64,000 bases of DNA from Diadema setosum. Its lineage: Eukaryota > Echinodermata > Echinoidea > Diadematoida > Diadematidae. Position numbers and translations under genes: made by a program. The notes under the pieces are model-generated. The model saw nothing but the letters and a program-made list of their open reading frames with translations, made no database searches and was not told where the DNA came from. Position 1 is the stretch's first letter. The number at the start of each line of letters is the position of its first letter. Location: contig CM067075.1 of NCBI GenBank assembly GCA_033980235.1, positions 10,260,608 through 10,324,607 on the forward strand, in the 5' to 3' direction. Below are positions 1-13,400 of this stretch, one piece after another.

Positions 1-238
1 TTCCATGCTACCACCGAGAACGGTTACCATCCTGACCAGGACAAATAGATGTTCGTTTTCCCGCATGAGTAGATTTTACATTCCACCTACCGCCCCCTTT
101 ACCTAGGGCTACCGCACTGACATTGTAAGGTTGCTCCTATTACCAACGGTGCGCATTTGAGAGATCGAAGCTATTATTGTGTGCTAGGGACATGCTCACG
201 TGTAGACATAGTGAACTACTAGTTGAACCGTTTACAAG
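1..238 (+). other. Upstream / 5' UTR region of the HNMT-like gene
   Basis: This sequence precedes the ATG at 239. No repeat and no convincing core promoter was seen. It probably includes the 5' untranslated region, but the transcription start cannot be placed from sequence alone. Confidence 0.35.
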
Positions 239-428
239 ATGAACATTATATCAACTGATCTAGCTCATTACAGCAAAGCGTTCAAAGTGTTCACCGAAAA
301 GAGTGACAAGTACACCAGTGACCGGAAATGGGCCGAGGAAAACTTTCCGGCTGCTGTTGTTCACAAGTTGGGAGAGAACCGTCCCTCGGACCACACCCTT
401 CGGTCTCTAGGGGTTGGGAGCGGTTCAG
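239..428 (+). CDS. HNMT-like: HNMT-like exon 1
   Basis: Exon 1 runs from the ATG to donor CAG|GTAAGC and holds 63 codons plus 1 nt. It encodes the N-terminal helices and the first part of the SAM-binding glycine loop. The open frame continues 41 nt into the intron to a stop at 469, but the HNMT similarity stops exactly at the donor. Confidence 0.85.
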
Positions 429-3400
429 GTAAGCATAATATCATCCAACATCGTAAGCACTTCAGATGAATCGCCTGACTTTGTCTAAGCATGGACGTAC
501 AAGACCTACGGATTATGAAAGACATATAGAGGTCTTAGATTCTTTGATCCCATAATCACCGCCGACAATTGATTAAGTGTATCTTAAAGAATACATTGTA
601 CATTCAGACGATTGGACAATAACGATTGTGTAAACATGCGTCGTCACTTACAAACGATCCGTTTCCCTCATCTACGTCTTATTTGGCTGAGGGGCCCCTT
701 CAGAACCAACTGCCCTTTAATAAACACATATGATATGGATCACCAAATCTCGTACAATGACAAATAATGTGTCACAAAATTGGTAATTACGAAGTGGATA
801 CTTCTGGACACCCATATACCGTTGCTTGATGGTAAGTAGATGTGTTTTCTACGTTACTGTCCATGTTCACTCTGAAACAATTCGAAAAAATATGGGGAAA
901 ATTGGATTACTAATCACAACTAACCTGCCAAAATGTTTTTCTTTTCTTCTTTTTTTCCAAAAAGAAAGATATATTTCCAATTTTTGTTGCCTTGTAAAAA
1001 CTAAGAACTTTATTAAGACTATTACAGGGAGCTTGGGAGAATTATATTTACTTAATCATCGACCAAAGACATTTCAATGAGAATTGTATGAACAAAACAT
1101 TTGGATGGTTGTGAGTTGGTAACATCACGTTGGATATTGTTTCATACCAATGTATTGCATGATGCAGGTTGATATTAGAGGTGAGCCATGATTCTGTAAG
1201 ACTTATTTTGGAGAAGATAAGTTGTAGTAGGATGAAAGTATCTGCCATTTATCTAAAAGTTTCTCAATTTAAATAATTTAACAATAACAAAATATGCACG
1301 TACAAAAAATACGAGTTGATAAAGATCCCCTGACATCCGATTGCATGTCCATCTCGACTGGAGTGAATGGGTTTGAAAATAACAAATTTTGAACTGTTTT
1401 ATCAAAACGTCGACCGCAGGATTCCTATTCATGTAATTATTTTAACCTTTCTGCGCCCACGTAGGGTCTGTCCCTAAAACTACCAAATTGTCTTTCTTAT
1501 TTGTGTTTTATCAAGAGTGAAGACAGCTGAAGCATCATACTGCCAAATGCTCTGCATCGTACCATGACTAATGCACAAACTCACAATAGCAGGACAGGTC
1601 ACACATCGGAACTTCACCTATAAAATGTGTGGCAAAATGTACACATTACTAGTTATGCATGGTTGTTTTAATGTGTATGTACACAGGTTGACCAGATTAA
1701 TGGAGAACATTCTATCTGGTATAGATATAGTACATACAGGCTGACCAGATTAGTGGAGAATTTTCTAGGTGGTATACAATGTAGCTACAGTACATTCATG
1801 TGACAGGAAATACATTAGCTCACTCAATCTAGAATGATTTCACCCATTCCAGAATGTTCTAGACTGTGCTAACATATTTGGCTGAGTGAGGCACTGTCCC
1901 TGTAGCCCAATGTGATTGGTAGTTATTTTTGGTAGGCTGTTATGCACATAGTTAGGCAGTGAGTCAGCTAGGATTTCTGGAACAGTCTTGGACTTGCTAG
2001 TATGTTCAAGTGTGTGGCCCCAGGTTGGAGAAAATTACAGAATGTACTAGAAATAGTAGAGCAGTTAAGCCCTCAAAATCATGAGAATTGTGCAAACTTT
2101 GACTAAAGCATGAAACTTTCACCAGTGTTAGTACATACAGTAAGATTTATTTTAAGATCGGGAGGTAGGTCTGATTTGACCTCCGATGACCTTCAGAGGT
2201 TAACGAATTTTAGATATCAGAATATTGATGTTTTGAGGCATTTGTGAATGATAGGCCTAGATCTTGGTTACGCTGCACTAAATATGCATTTGTACTACAA
2301 ATCTTCCGTTTCCACAGGGCATTGACAGGTTTCTACCTTTGACCTCTGATGACCTTTAGAGGTCAATGACCTCAAAATACCATAATATTGATCTGTGATG
2401 TTATTAGTTAATGATAAATATGGTTAAGATGTGCAAAACAAACATATCTGTTGTACAAGAAACTGTCTTCATATTCCAAAGGGCAAAGACAGGTTTCTAC
2501 CTCTGACCTCTGGTGATCTTTAGAGGTCAATGATCTCAAAATATCATAATATTGATCTGTGGTGTCATTAGTTAATGATAAACATGGCTAAGATGTACAA
2601 AACAAGTACATCTTGTAATCTGGTCTGGTGCATACTGAAAACGGAAAACGTATCTCCAGGCCTAATTAAAAAATCGACCATTGACCCTTGCCAAAAACAC
2701 TGCCAAGGACCCCCCCCCCCCCCATGCTTTAATAGAAAACACACACACACACACAAATTCCGCCGCCCCTGTTTCGGTGTTCTCTTTAGGAAAATTGAAC
2801 ATGGAATTGTGAAGTGCATGTCACCATGTCCCCTGGGAAGAAATATTAATAAATCTCTATAATGCACTCGCAGATCTGTCAAACCTGTACCGCCCCACCC
2901 TGGTATAATTCAATTCAATTCATTTCAAATTTATTTCATATTTCCATTTCCATTTTCTCAATGATGAGATTACAAAATTATTGACAATAAAACAAGAATA
3001 CAAAATATATACAATCATGTCTTTTGATTGAAGAAGAAGAAGAAGAAAAAAAATATACTTGACACAAATGAACATGGTCATATCGTATGAAGATGTCACA
3101 AGTAAGTATAAGAAATATGATGGGGCCTACATAAAAGCTTTAAAGCTTGTAAAACTGTAGGTTCCAGGTTTAATAGGCATATAATTACACGGAGAACGGA
3201 TATGTTTGTCTTGACCAACTAAAATTACACCAGTACAAAGATCGATAAGTCATAAACTAATGAACCTCATAGATATCGCATAAACCAGACTGTATACGGA
3301 TCTCGCACTGTTTGAAAAAAAAATGCTATATATTAAAAGATATATCGGTACCATTAAATAACTTGAATAACTTGGTGCTGCGGACAAGGACAAAAGACTG

Positions 3401-4374
3401 GGAGTATTAAAAAAAAAAGTTGCTAAAAACTTGGTAGTGTGTATCCACTAAGTAATAACTGTTTTAATTTGCGTTTGAAGGTGAATAAAGATAAGGAAGA
3501 AGTGATATCTTGAGGGAGGTCATTCCAATATCTGCATGGGTCCAGTAAATAATTGTTTTCTTTGCAAAAATAGTGCGAGTACGGGGAAGGTGATAGGCGT
3601 CACTCTGGCGAGTGGGATGACAGTGGATAGAGCGATTCCTTTTGAACATGTGGATAAAAACAGATGGTAATTCATTAGTTGTTAGTGTATACATGAAAAT
3701 TCGGAGATTGTAATGAAATAGGTCTGGAATTTTCAGAATTCTGTTTTGATGAAAAAGACAGTTGGTATGAGCAAAATATCCGGGGTGGTTTATGATTCTT
3801 ACTGCACGCTTTTGGATACGGAGAAGGGAATCTAGTAATGAGTGAATTGCATTTCCCCACGCCAGAATTCCATACTTAAAGTGTGGAGATATTAAAGAAG
3901 AATATATACTCTGCAAAATTTAAACAGGAAAGAAATGTTTAACCTTATTCAAAATTCCAATATTTCTAGACAAAATTGTACTTACAAAATTAATGTGAGT
4001 TTTCCATGATAATTCTCGGTCCATCCAAAGCCCTAAAAACTTTTTGTTATCAACCTGGTTTAAACATAAATCATTTATTTTGATATCATATGGGACAACA
4101 TTCAAAGAATTACTGAATACCATATAATGAGTTTTGTTTTTTTCTATGTTCAAGGATAATTTGTTCGCTTAAATCCGTGGTATAAGGCAGCAAGTGACAA
4201 ATGCGATATATTTCTTATAAATTAGAAAATATTGCGCTGGCGACTCCAATGACATATCTCAGTAGAATTGATTTCTATGCCATATTTTCCCAGGAAAACA
4301 TCAATAAATCGGATTTGAGTAATTTGTCGAACCCTTCCCCCCCCCCCCCGTTAAAGTAGGACAGTACGTATACG

Positions 4375-4421
<47 letters not shown>

Positions 4422-7400
4422 CACTAATCATTTAAGAGGTATGTCTTTAATTTACGTTTGAAGACATTTCAAGAGATGTAGTCTGATTTGTTAAGGGGCA
4501 AATCATTCTACTGTTTGCAGTCTTGTAAACGTACTTGTATCTTCAGCGAAAACTGTTCGAGTACGTGGACGGCGATAAGTAGGCCCCTATAAATCACTCT
4601 GTCGAGTAAATTACGTATGAACCAAATGGTTTCTTTTGAACATGTATCGTGTTGAAAAGTTCTTGGTAATTCTTTTCCAGGCAAAGAGTGTACATGAAAA
4701 TTCCGATGTTAAAAGGATGTGATGGGAAATGTAAACAGTATGTGCGAGTGATGCTTCTATGTTTCTTGCTAAACTTTTTTGTTAGTGGGGAAAAGAAAAG
4801 AAAAGAGAAGTCTCGCTCTACCACGTCTACACCACAACGCCTGCTGATAAGTTGGAGGTGGGTTGGAATGTCTTGTATAGAGCACCAACCGTAAGTACAG
4901 ATTAATTGGCACGCTATCTTTTGAAGAGAAACAATGCTTTGCTTCACATTGTTAGTGGGGAAAAGAATAGAAAAGAAAAGTCTCGCTTCATGAGAGATGT
5001 TCAGATCCCGCTCTACACCATAACGCCTTCAGATGTCTAGGCTGGAGATGGGTTGGAATGTATATAGAGCAGTATGAAAGTAAGTGCAAATTAATTGACA
5101 CGCTATCTTTTGAAGAGAAACCATACTTTGTTTCACACAAGATGATTGCAAAAAGACAACTGATAATCATCCGCTCGTGTGAAATCAAGCAAAACATTTC
5201 AAGAGGCATCTTGGTGAGTAACAGTCTGTTAGACCCCGTTTACAGTGCGGGGCTGGGCCGAGCCGCGGCCGAGCCCAGCCTCAATTGCGAGGCCGAGCCC
5301 CGCAATTTTGTCCACCTTAAACTATACTAGTTTTCGACGTTGAGGGGGTTAATATCCTGAATAGCGAAAGCCAGACTGAAATTGGCCGCGCATTTGGCCC
5401 AGTTTGCGTTTACACTGAGACCCCGTTTACAGTGCGAGGCCAGCCCCGCTTCAGTGTAAACGCACAAAAGGCCAAATGCGAGGCCAAAATTGGCCTCGCA
5501 TTTGGCCTCGCTCTGGAGGTGGTCTCGGCCGCGGCCGAGCCGCGGCCGAGCCTGGCCTCTTCTTGGTGTAAACGCAAACTGGGCCAAATGCGCGGCCAAT
5601 TTTAGTCTGGCTTCCAGACCCTCTGCCCGTACTATTTCGCTATTCACGATATTACCCCCTCAACGTGGAAAACTAGTATAGTTTAAGGTGGTTTTGTCCT
5701 GCAAAGGATTTTTCCTTCGGCAAAGGCCTTTGCCCGAACGGCGACTTCGTCGCCACGGAATCCAGTTGGCAAAGGGTCTGAAAACCAGGCTATACCAAAT
5801 TGCGTTTGTTTACAAGCAAAGCGCCACTACGACAAAATATTGAAAGGTTTGAATTAAAAGTGCGGCCGAGCCCAGCAGTGTAAACGGACAAAATTGCGAG
5901 GCTCGGCAGCGCAATTGAGGCCGAGCCCGGCCCCGCACTGTAAACGGGGTCTGAGAAAAAGCGGGGCTCGGCCGCGGCCGAGAGACCACCTCCAGAGCGA
6001 GGCCAAATGCGCGGCCAATTTTGGCCTCGCATTTGGCCTTTTGCGCGTTTACACTGAAATGAAGGAGGGCTCGGCCGCGGCCGAGCCTCGCACTGTAAAC
6101 GGGGTCTTAAACATATCAATATAACGTGAAAAACAAATTGAAGGCCACCTGCAATAGGCCGCCTGCAATACAGCCTCGCATTTTCAGACATCACAACAAC
6201 TTCTCGTGAAATGATCAACACGTTCCATATACTCGTGACGGAGAGGGAAAATAATAAACAACAACATTGCAAGATTGATGAAGACAACAGACGGGAACTG
6301 ATTCCACGTTAAATACATAAACATGTATTTTGATTTAACTCCATGCATTTTCCCATATCATTACACACAATCATTGCACACGTATATTTGATATGGTGTT
6401 CAGCTCGCTGTGTGCAGACTGAGTACGACCCGATTATAATTCAGAACCTCTGCCTGAGAAAGGATTGTAGCCTATCCCGCGAGTCACAATGAAGCTTTCT
6501 GAATATCATCTCGTGCATCCTGTACTCATGTGCAATGCACCCATCATAGAGACAAGTTTGCCTTCACCCAAACTGTTTAGATATTGCCATTGGAAGACTC
6601 TGGTGATCAGAAGTGCACCTTTCAGAAGGCTGGTCTGACCTCAGGATGTCTATCAAATTTAGTCGTGGTGGAGATCTGTGTACCGATCCGTGCAATGTAA
6701 GCTCAATCGCGTGCTACACTGAAGACGCAGATGTTGCCCTGTCTTGAAAGAGATTGAGGGTATAGATCTAGACCAATTTCAGCAGGAGGTTACACTGAAT
6801 CATCACTTGCTGGCAGATTTTTAACCGGATCATTCAGGTGATATTACCCGCTGCCAGCGTACCCTGATTCACACATTGGATGCAAACCGGATGGCGGCCA
6901 TATTGGAAACAAGCACTATTTGGGAATGGGGGCACAACTCTTGGTCAGGCCCAAGTATAGAGTATAAAGAAGACAATTAGCGCAAATAGTAGTTCCACTC
7001 CAATTTGGAAGTGAGGTACCAGAAGAGGTCATAAAAAAAAAAGTTGCCCCAAGTTGCCTGACTTAATGACCTAAACTTAATTGAATGACAATAGCAAGTT
7101 GCAAGGCACAGGATTGTTTCATGTGGAATGCATGTTAGGCCTAGCTCACAGTATGTCGTTTACCAGATGGTCCATGACGTCACTGTATGCTCCCGGACCA
7201 TGAGTCATTCATCGGAACCATACAGCCCACGAGCTTGACACTGGCCAACACAGGCCCACCAGCTCGAAACTAGGTAACATTGCCCATGAGCTTGACACTT
7301 AGGCAAACCAGGCCCATAAGGGTCCGATACATCCATGGGGATGGGGGGGGGGGGGGAGGGTTGAGGTCCACAAGATCTACACTAAATAGATTAAGCTCTC

Positions 7401-10400
7401 TGATGTAATCTCGTGGGCTTTGTTTTTCGAGTGTCGAGCTCGAGGACCGCACAGCTTGTGGGCCTATTATTTTGATGTCGAGCTCATGGACCTTGTTCAT
7501 CTAGTGTTTAGGTCACGGGATGTAGGACTCATGGGCTGCGTGACTTATGGGCTGTACGACTCTTGGGTTGTTTGACTTGTGACGTACACCTGATGAGGTG
7601 GGCTTGTGGTTTTCTGGTTAGCATCTTTCACCCTTTCATCCCGTTCAAGGGACTTTGCCATATGCCTGTTCACAAACTCAACCCAAAATATGGTACTCCT
7701 CTCCCCACCTTCCACGTTAAGCGTACAAACTTTGTCCAGTGCAAACTGGATAATGTTGCACATAATTTCATGCAAGCTAGGCTGCATAACTAACCCAAAC
7801 ATGAATATTATATTTGAGGTCACTGCCAGTACTGAAGACACGTAAGCTTCATTTCTGAAGTAATGACCGCTCACATTCCTGAGACCTGTAACGATGAACC
7901 AGTGCTCTGTGGAATATGCACACATACTTTGATTGTAACGTCAAGGCGTGATTTGTACATTATTAAACTTTTAGGATTAAACCAATGAAGCCAAACATCA
8001 ATATTTGTAATCCTACGCAAATTTTGATATTCTAAAAGTCTGACCTCACATTGTCCTTCGAGGTCAAAGTACACAAGGGTAATGAACAATGTTCTGTGGA
8101 ATGAGAAGACACTTCTATTGTAGCATAAATGCTAATAGCAAAATGCATGATTGCACACCAGGTATACAGTTAAAGGGGATGGCTAGTAACTGATCAGTGG
8201 GAATCAGTGGGAATGCTGGAGGATGATTGTTCCAATCCTTGCGGGATTCATTTAAAAGTAAATTATACATCTATTGTTGTGTGAAAATTATTTGCTTCAG
8301 AATGGTCTCATATTCAAGTAATGTGCAGTTTAATGTTTCCATGTTAGCATGCCTGTACAGTGACGGGGCCTTAAACTGCACATTACTTGAACAATCATCC
8401 CCCAGCATTCCCACTGATTCCCACTGATCAGTTACTAGCCATCCCCTTTAACCACTGAATATACGTCAAATATCAATATTCTGATATTTTGAGGTAATTG
8501 ACCTGTCACAGTCCTCAGAGTTCAAAGGCAGACACATGAAGGACTAAGTAATTTCCCTTGATCTGAGGAAAGGGAAAACGATTCAGTTGTAACACAAATG
8601 ATTTTTTAGGACATCATCATCATGTTTTCATCAACAAATTGCACCAAATATCAAAATCTGATAATTTGAGGTCATTGACCTCTGAAGGTCATCAGAGGTC
8701 AAAGGTAGAAACCTGTCAAGGATCGGTGGAACATTGAGGCAATTCCACTGTTAAAAAAAAAGATGGTTTCAGTACATCATTGCCGTGTTTATCATTAATC
8801 AATGACAAAATATCAATATTCTGATATTTTGAGGTCATTGACCTTTGGAGGTCATCAGAGGTCAAAGGTAGAAACCTGTCAGGGTTCTATGGAACATGAA
8901 GACAATTCCACTGTAACGAACATGAATTCTTAGTACATCATTACCATATTTAACATTATGACGCAAAATATCAATTGTTATCAAATTTTGAGGTCATTGA
9001 CCTTTGAAGGACATCAGAGGTCAATTCAGACTTACCTCCCGATCTTAAAATGAATCGTATAACATGTACTACCACTGGTGAAAGTTTCATGCTTTAGTCA
9101 AATTTTGCACAATTTTTCGGCTTATGTGCTCTACTAAAAGGGGTGAAAGGGTATAAAAGCCGGAGAAATTCTGCAGTAGCCAGAGTACCCAACACCTCTG
9201 CTCTGAGAGTTACGTCATTTCTGGCTCTGAAGCGACTTGTTATATAGTCAGTCCTGTGTTACCTGCTGACCTGTTATGTTTGTGGAGATAAGGCCTGGGA
9301 GACATTTTGCCTGCAGAGAATTAATTTGCCTTCATTGGAGATAAACTCCATATTTTAATGTCAACGGACATTGCTACGGCAAAGCTGTGACGGGCTGGAT
9401 TCCTAGCTAGATATTATTGGCTGAATGATCATTCAACGCATCCACTGGACGTGGTCGTCATAACGTTGGATTCTGCACATTTCGCTGTGAACATTATACC
9501 GTGGATCTATAAAGTGGATATATACCCTGTATACCGTGGAGTAATTATTGTAACCTGCGCCTCTGGATTTACGTCGGAGGTATCATTCATCGGTATCATG
9601 TATTGCGGATCATTTTTGTGCATCGACCATCGTATTTGGACATTTCCAGGGATATTGCATGTAATGCGTGTAAGTGATTCTATTACTGATTTATAATTGT
9701 TTTTATTGATCATTATTGTACTGATGTAAAAACCGATTACGAGTCTGTACCCACAATATCACTGTTAATAAACCGCCTGAACATTAGTTGATTGTTTCTT
9801 TTGTGCGATCATTCTCAGAGTGATTTTGGTCGTAACAAAATTGGGGGCTTGTGTCCGAGAAGTGAATTTAAAGCCAAAACTTAGAATTTGGAACGTTCCG
9901 GAATCCAGAATATTGGTACAGACAAAATACCAGTGAGTTGATTGTTCAATTGTATATTGTGTGTAATACATTGTGACAATGTCAATCAGTACAATTGATG
10001 TTCAGGCATTTGTTCAGAGGACAGATTTGTCCCTCAAAGATTTGCAAAGGTTACGCAAATGTGATTTGACTGCCATTGCACAGCATCTAAATGTAGATGA
10101 TCCACAAGGTGTAAGAGATTCTTGACTTACTGCTGGTCACATGGAGCTCAAAGAAGAAATTTACACTTCAGATCAAGCTCAAATTTCAGATCAAACACGG
10201 CTTGAGCTTGCTAAAATGGAAATGGAGAAAGAGAAGATGAGATTAGAAATAGAAAGAGAGCAAAGGGCTAGAGAAATGGAATTGAGAGAAAAGGAACTGG
10301 AAATTAAGAAATTCGAAGTGGAGCAACAAGTGAAATTGCGTGAGATGGAATTGACTCATGCACAGACTGTTGCAAATCGTGAATTTTGATTTGGCCAAGA

Positions 10401-13400
10401 ACATTCGATTGGTGCCAAAGTTTGAAGAAAACAGAGTTGATGCATACTTTGTGTCATTTGAGAAGGTGGCTAACAGTTTGAAATGGCCACAGGAATTTTG
10501 GCCCATGCTCCTTCAAAGTGTGTTTGTCGGCAAAGCAGCTGATGTCTACTCATCTCTCTCTGAAGAGCAATCACGTGACTATGATACAGTCAAGAAGGCA
10601 GTGTTGAATGCCTATGAGTTGGTGCCAGAGGCATACAGACACAAGTTCAGAAATTCGTACCGCAAAACAGGCCAGACACATGTTGAGTTTGCTCGTGAAA
10701 AAGAAATGATGTTTGATAGGTGGTACAGATCCCTGAAAGTGGATCAGGATTTTGATAACCTACGTGAGGTTGTTCTCTTGGAAGAATTCAAAAAGAGTGT
10801 TGTTTTCAGTGTGAGGTCGCATTTGGATGATCACAAAGTGACAAGTTTGCATAAAACAGCCTTGATGGCTGATGAGTATGAGCTGACCCACAGAAATGAC
10901 AACAGACCACCTTTCAGGAATTTCTCTGGAAACAAAAGAGACAAAAATCAATCGAGCAATCCAAAGAACGCTGGTTCTGAAAAAGGCACGAGTTCTGAAA
11001 CTTCATCGGCACCAAAGCCTCAATCTGACAAAGGGTCCAGTACAAGTGCAAATGTCATCAAATGTTTTCACTGTAACAAGACAGGGCATGTAAAGTCACA
11101 ATGTTGGAAGTTGCAAAACAAAACAAAGAAGGACATGGGATTTGTCATGTCAAAAAGTGTTCTACCCGAAAACAGTGTCCCGTTCAGTGAAACATAGGCC
11201 ATTGAAAGTCGATCTCCCAAATTCAAAGATAGGACTAAGCAGGTGGATAAGAGCTATCGTAGCTTTTTGTTTGATGGTGAGGTGACCCCATGTTCTTCTG
11301 GTGAGGCAGGTAAACCAGTAGTCATCCTGCGGGATACGGGGGCCTCTCAGTCGCTGATGGTGGATGGTGGTATGACTTTTCCACCAGATAGTGCAGTGAA
11401 TGCAAAAGTCTTGATTCAGACTGTTGATGGCAGTTATATGTCAGTTCCACTGTACAGAGTGGATTTGAAGTGTGACCTAGTTTCTGGTCCTGTCACTGTT
11501 GGAGTTGTTCCTGAGTTGCCCATGGCAGGGATTGATTTCCTGTTGGGGAATGACTTGGCTGGGGACAAGGTGGTTGCGTCTCCAGTTGTTTCGGATAAAC
11601 CAGTGGTGGTTGCTGAAACTGAGCAGTTGCAGGAGGAGTTTCCTGGGATTTTCCCAAATTGTGTTGTGACTAGGTCTCAGGCTCGTAGAGCTGTTCAAGA
11701 TGATGCAGATTCTGTTGATGTGGAGGAGAGTTCCGGTGTTTGGTTGGCAGAAACCTTTTTCAAGGATTTGAATGATGGGGTTGCTGTATTAGACTCCGAG
11801 GCTAACAGTGATGGGCTGTTTAGCAAGTCTTCCTTGTTTGAAGCACAGCAGGCAGACTCTGAGTTGAAAGGCTTGTCTCAGACGGCGTGTTCTGAGGCTG
11901 AGGCTGAAAAGGTCCCTGAGTGCTTTTTTGTCAAAGATGGCATTTTGATGAGGAAGTGGAGACCTCCCCATAGGCCAGCTGATGAGGATTGGATGGTGGT
12001 CCGTCAAGTTGTTGTCCCTCCCAGTTACCGCGGTGAGATCTTGAGGATTGCCCACGAGTTACCTGTTGGCGGCCATTTAGGCGTCAGAAAGACAAAGGAT
12101 CGGATCATGAGGCATTTTTATTGGCCAGGATTGAATGTGGATGTGGCTGAGTTTTTGCAAGACTTGTCACACATGTCAGGTGGCTGGCAAACCACAGCAT
12201 TCAGTGAAGCCGGCGCCATTGATTCCGATACCTGCGTTTGAAGAACCATTCAGTCAGGTTCTAGTTGACTGTGTTGGACCTTTGCCTAGGACTAGGTTGG
12301 GTCATAAGTACCTCTTAACAATCATGGATATGTCTACACGGTTTACAGAGGCTATCCCATTGAGAAATAATCACTGCCAAGACTGTGGTAGATGCGCTAG
12401 TGCAGTTTTTCACTAGGTATGGGTTGCCCAAGGAAGCGCAGTCTGACCAAGGGTCAAATTTCATGTCAGGCATATTTCAAGAGGTGATGTATCGTTTGGT
12501 TGTGAAGCACATGAAGTCGTCAGCTTATCATCCCCAATCCCAAGGTGCGTTGGAGCGCTACCACCAGACCCTAAAGACAATGATTAGGGTATTTTGTGAG
12601 GAGTATCCCGAGGATTGGGATAAGGGCATCCCTTTCCTGCTGTTCGCAACGAGGGACTCCCCAAATGAGTCGACGGGTTTCAGCCCATTTGAGTTGGTGT
12701 ACGGTCATGAAGTTAGGGGCCCACTGAAGCTCATCAAAGAGAAATTCATGACTGAGGATGATGAGGTACACCTTCTTGACTATGTGTCAAAGTTTCGTGA
12801 AAGGCTTTCAAAGGCTTGTGAGGTAGCTAGGGAACACTTGAAAGTGTCACAAGACTCAATGAAGAGAAAGGCAGACAAAAATGCCAAAGCCCGAACCTTC
12901 AAACCAGGTGACAAAGTTCTTGTACTGCTGCCCATACAAGGTGAACCACTGAAAGCCAAGTTCAGTGGCCCATACTGTGTCAAAAAGAACTCAATGATGT
13001 GAACTATGTGATCAGTACGCCAGACAGACGAAAAGATCAGAGGGTGTGTCATGTAAACATGCTGAAGGAGTACTATGAGAGAAAGGTTAGTCAGCCTGTA
13101 GGCGTAGTTCAGGTGTTAGAAGAAGAAGAAGAAGTAGATGAAGAGGGAGAAGCTCAAGATGAGAATGGAAGTGAGCCCTCTAGTGCCAGGTTGTCTAACT
13201 CAGAGATGTTAGGGAAAGTAGATGAGGTACTGAACTACCTACCTGAAAATCAGAGGAAAGATGTGACCAGTCCGTTACATGAGTACATGGAATTGTGTAA
13301 AGACAAACCAGGCTGCACCCCTCTGGCTGTACATGATGTTGATGTAGGAGATGCTGACCCTATCAAGCAAACCCTTACAGACTAAACCCGAGCAAACTGC

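Larger units (their letters stand above)
2054..9136. mobile_element. 7.1 kb DNA transposon-like element with long modular inverted repeats
   Basis: The ends are TAGTAGAGCA and its complement TGCTCTACTA. The inverted similarity runs inward for several hundred bp (both arms share the GACTAAAGCATGAAACTTTC block). Flanking AAA at 2051-2053 and 9137-9139 collapses to the uninterrupted LTR sequence seen in the other two LTR copies, so this is a 3 bp target duplication. No transposase frame was found; the interior is filled with LINE pieces, MITEs and a foldback-like cluster. It is a non-autonomous or gutted element. The superfamily is not assigned; 3 bp duplications occur in several DNA transposon groups. 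Confidence 0.85.

Noticed and set aside
5327..6287. Ala/Arg/Gly-rich frames on both strands
   Set aside because: GC-rich MITE sequence; its palindromes create matching frames on both strands.
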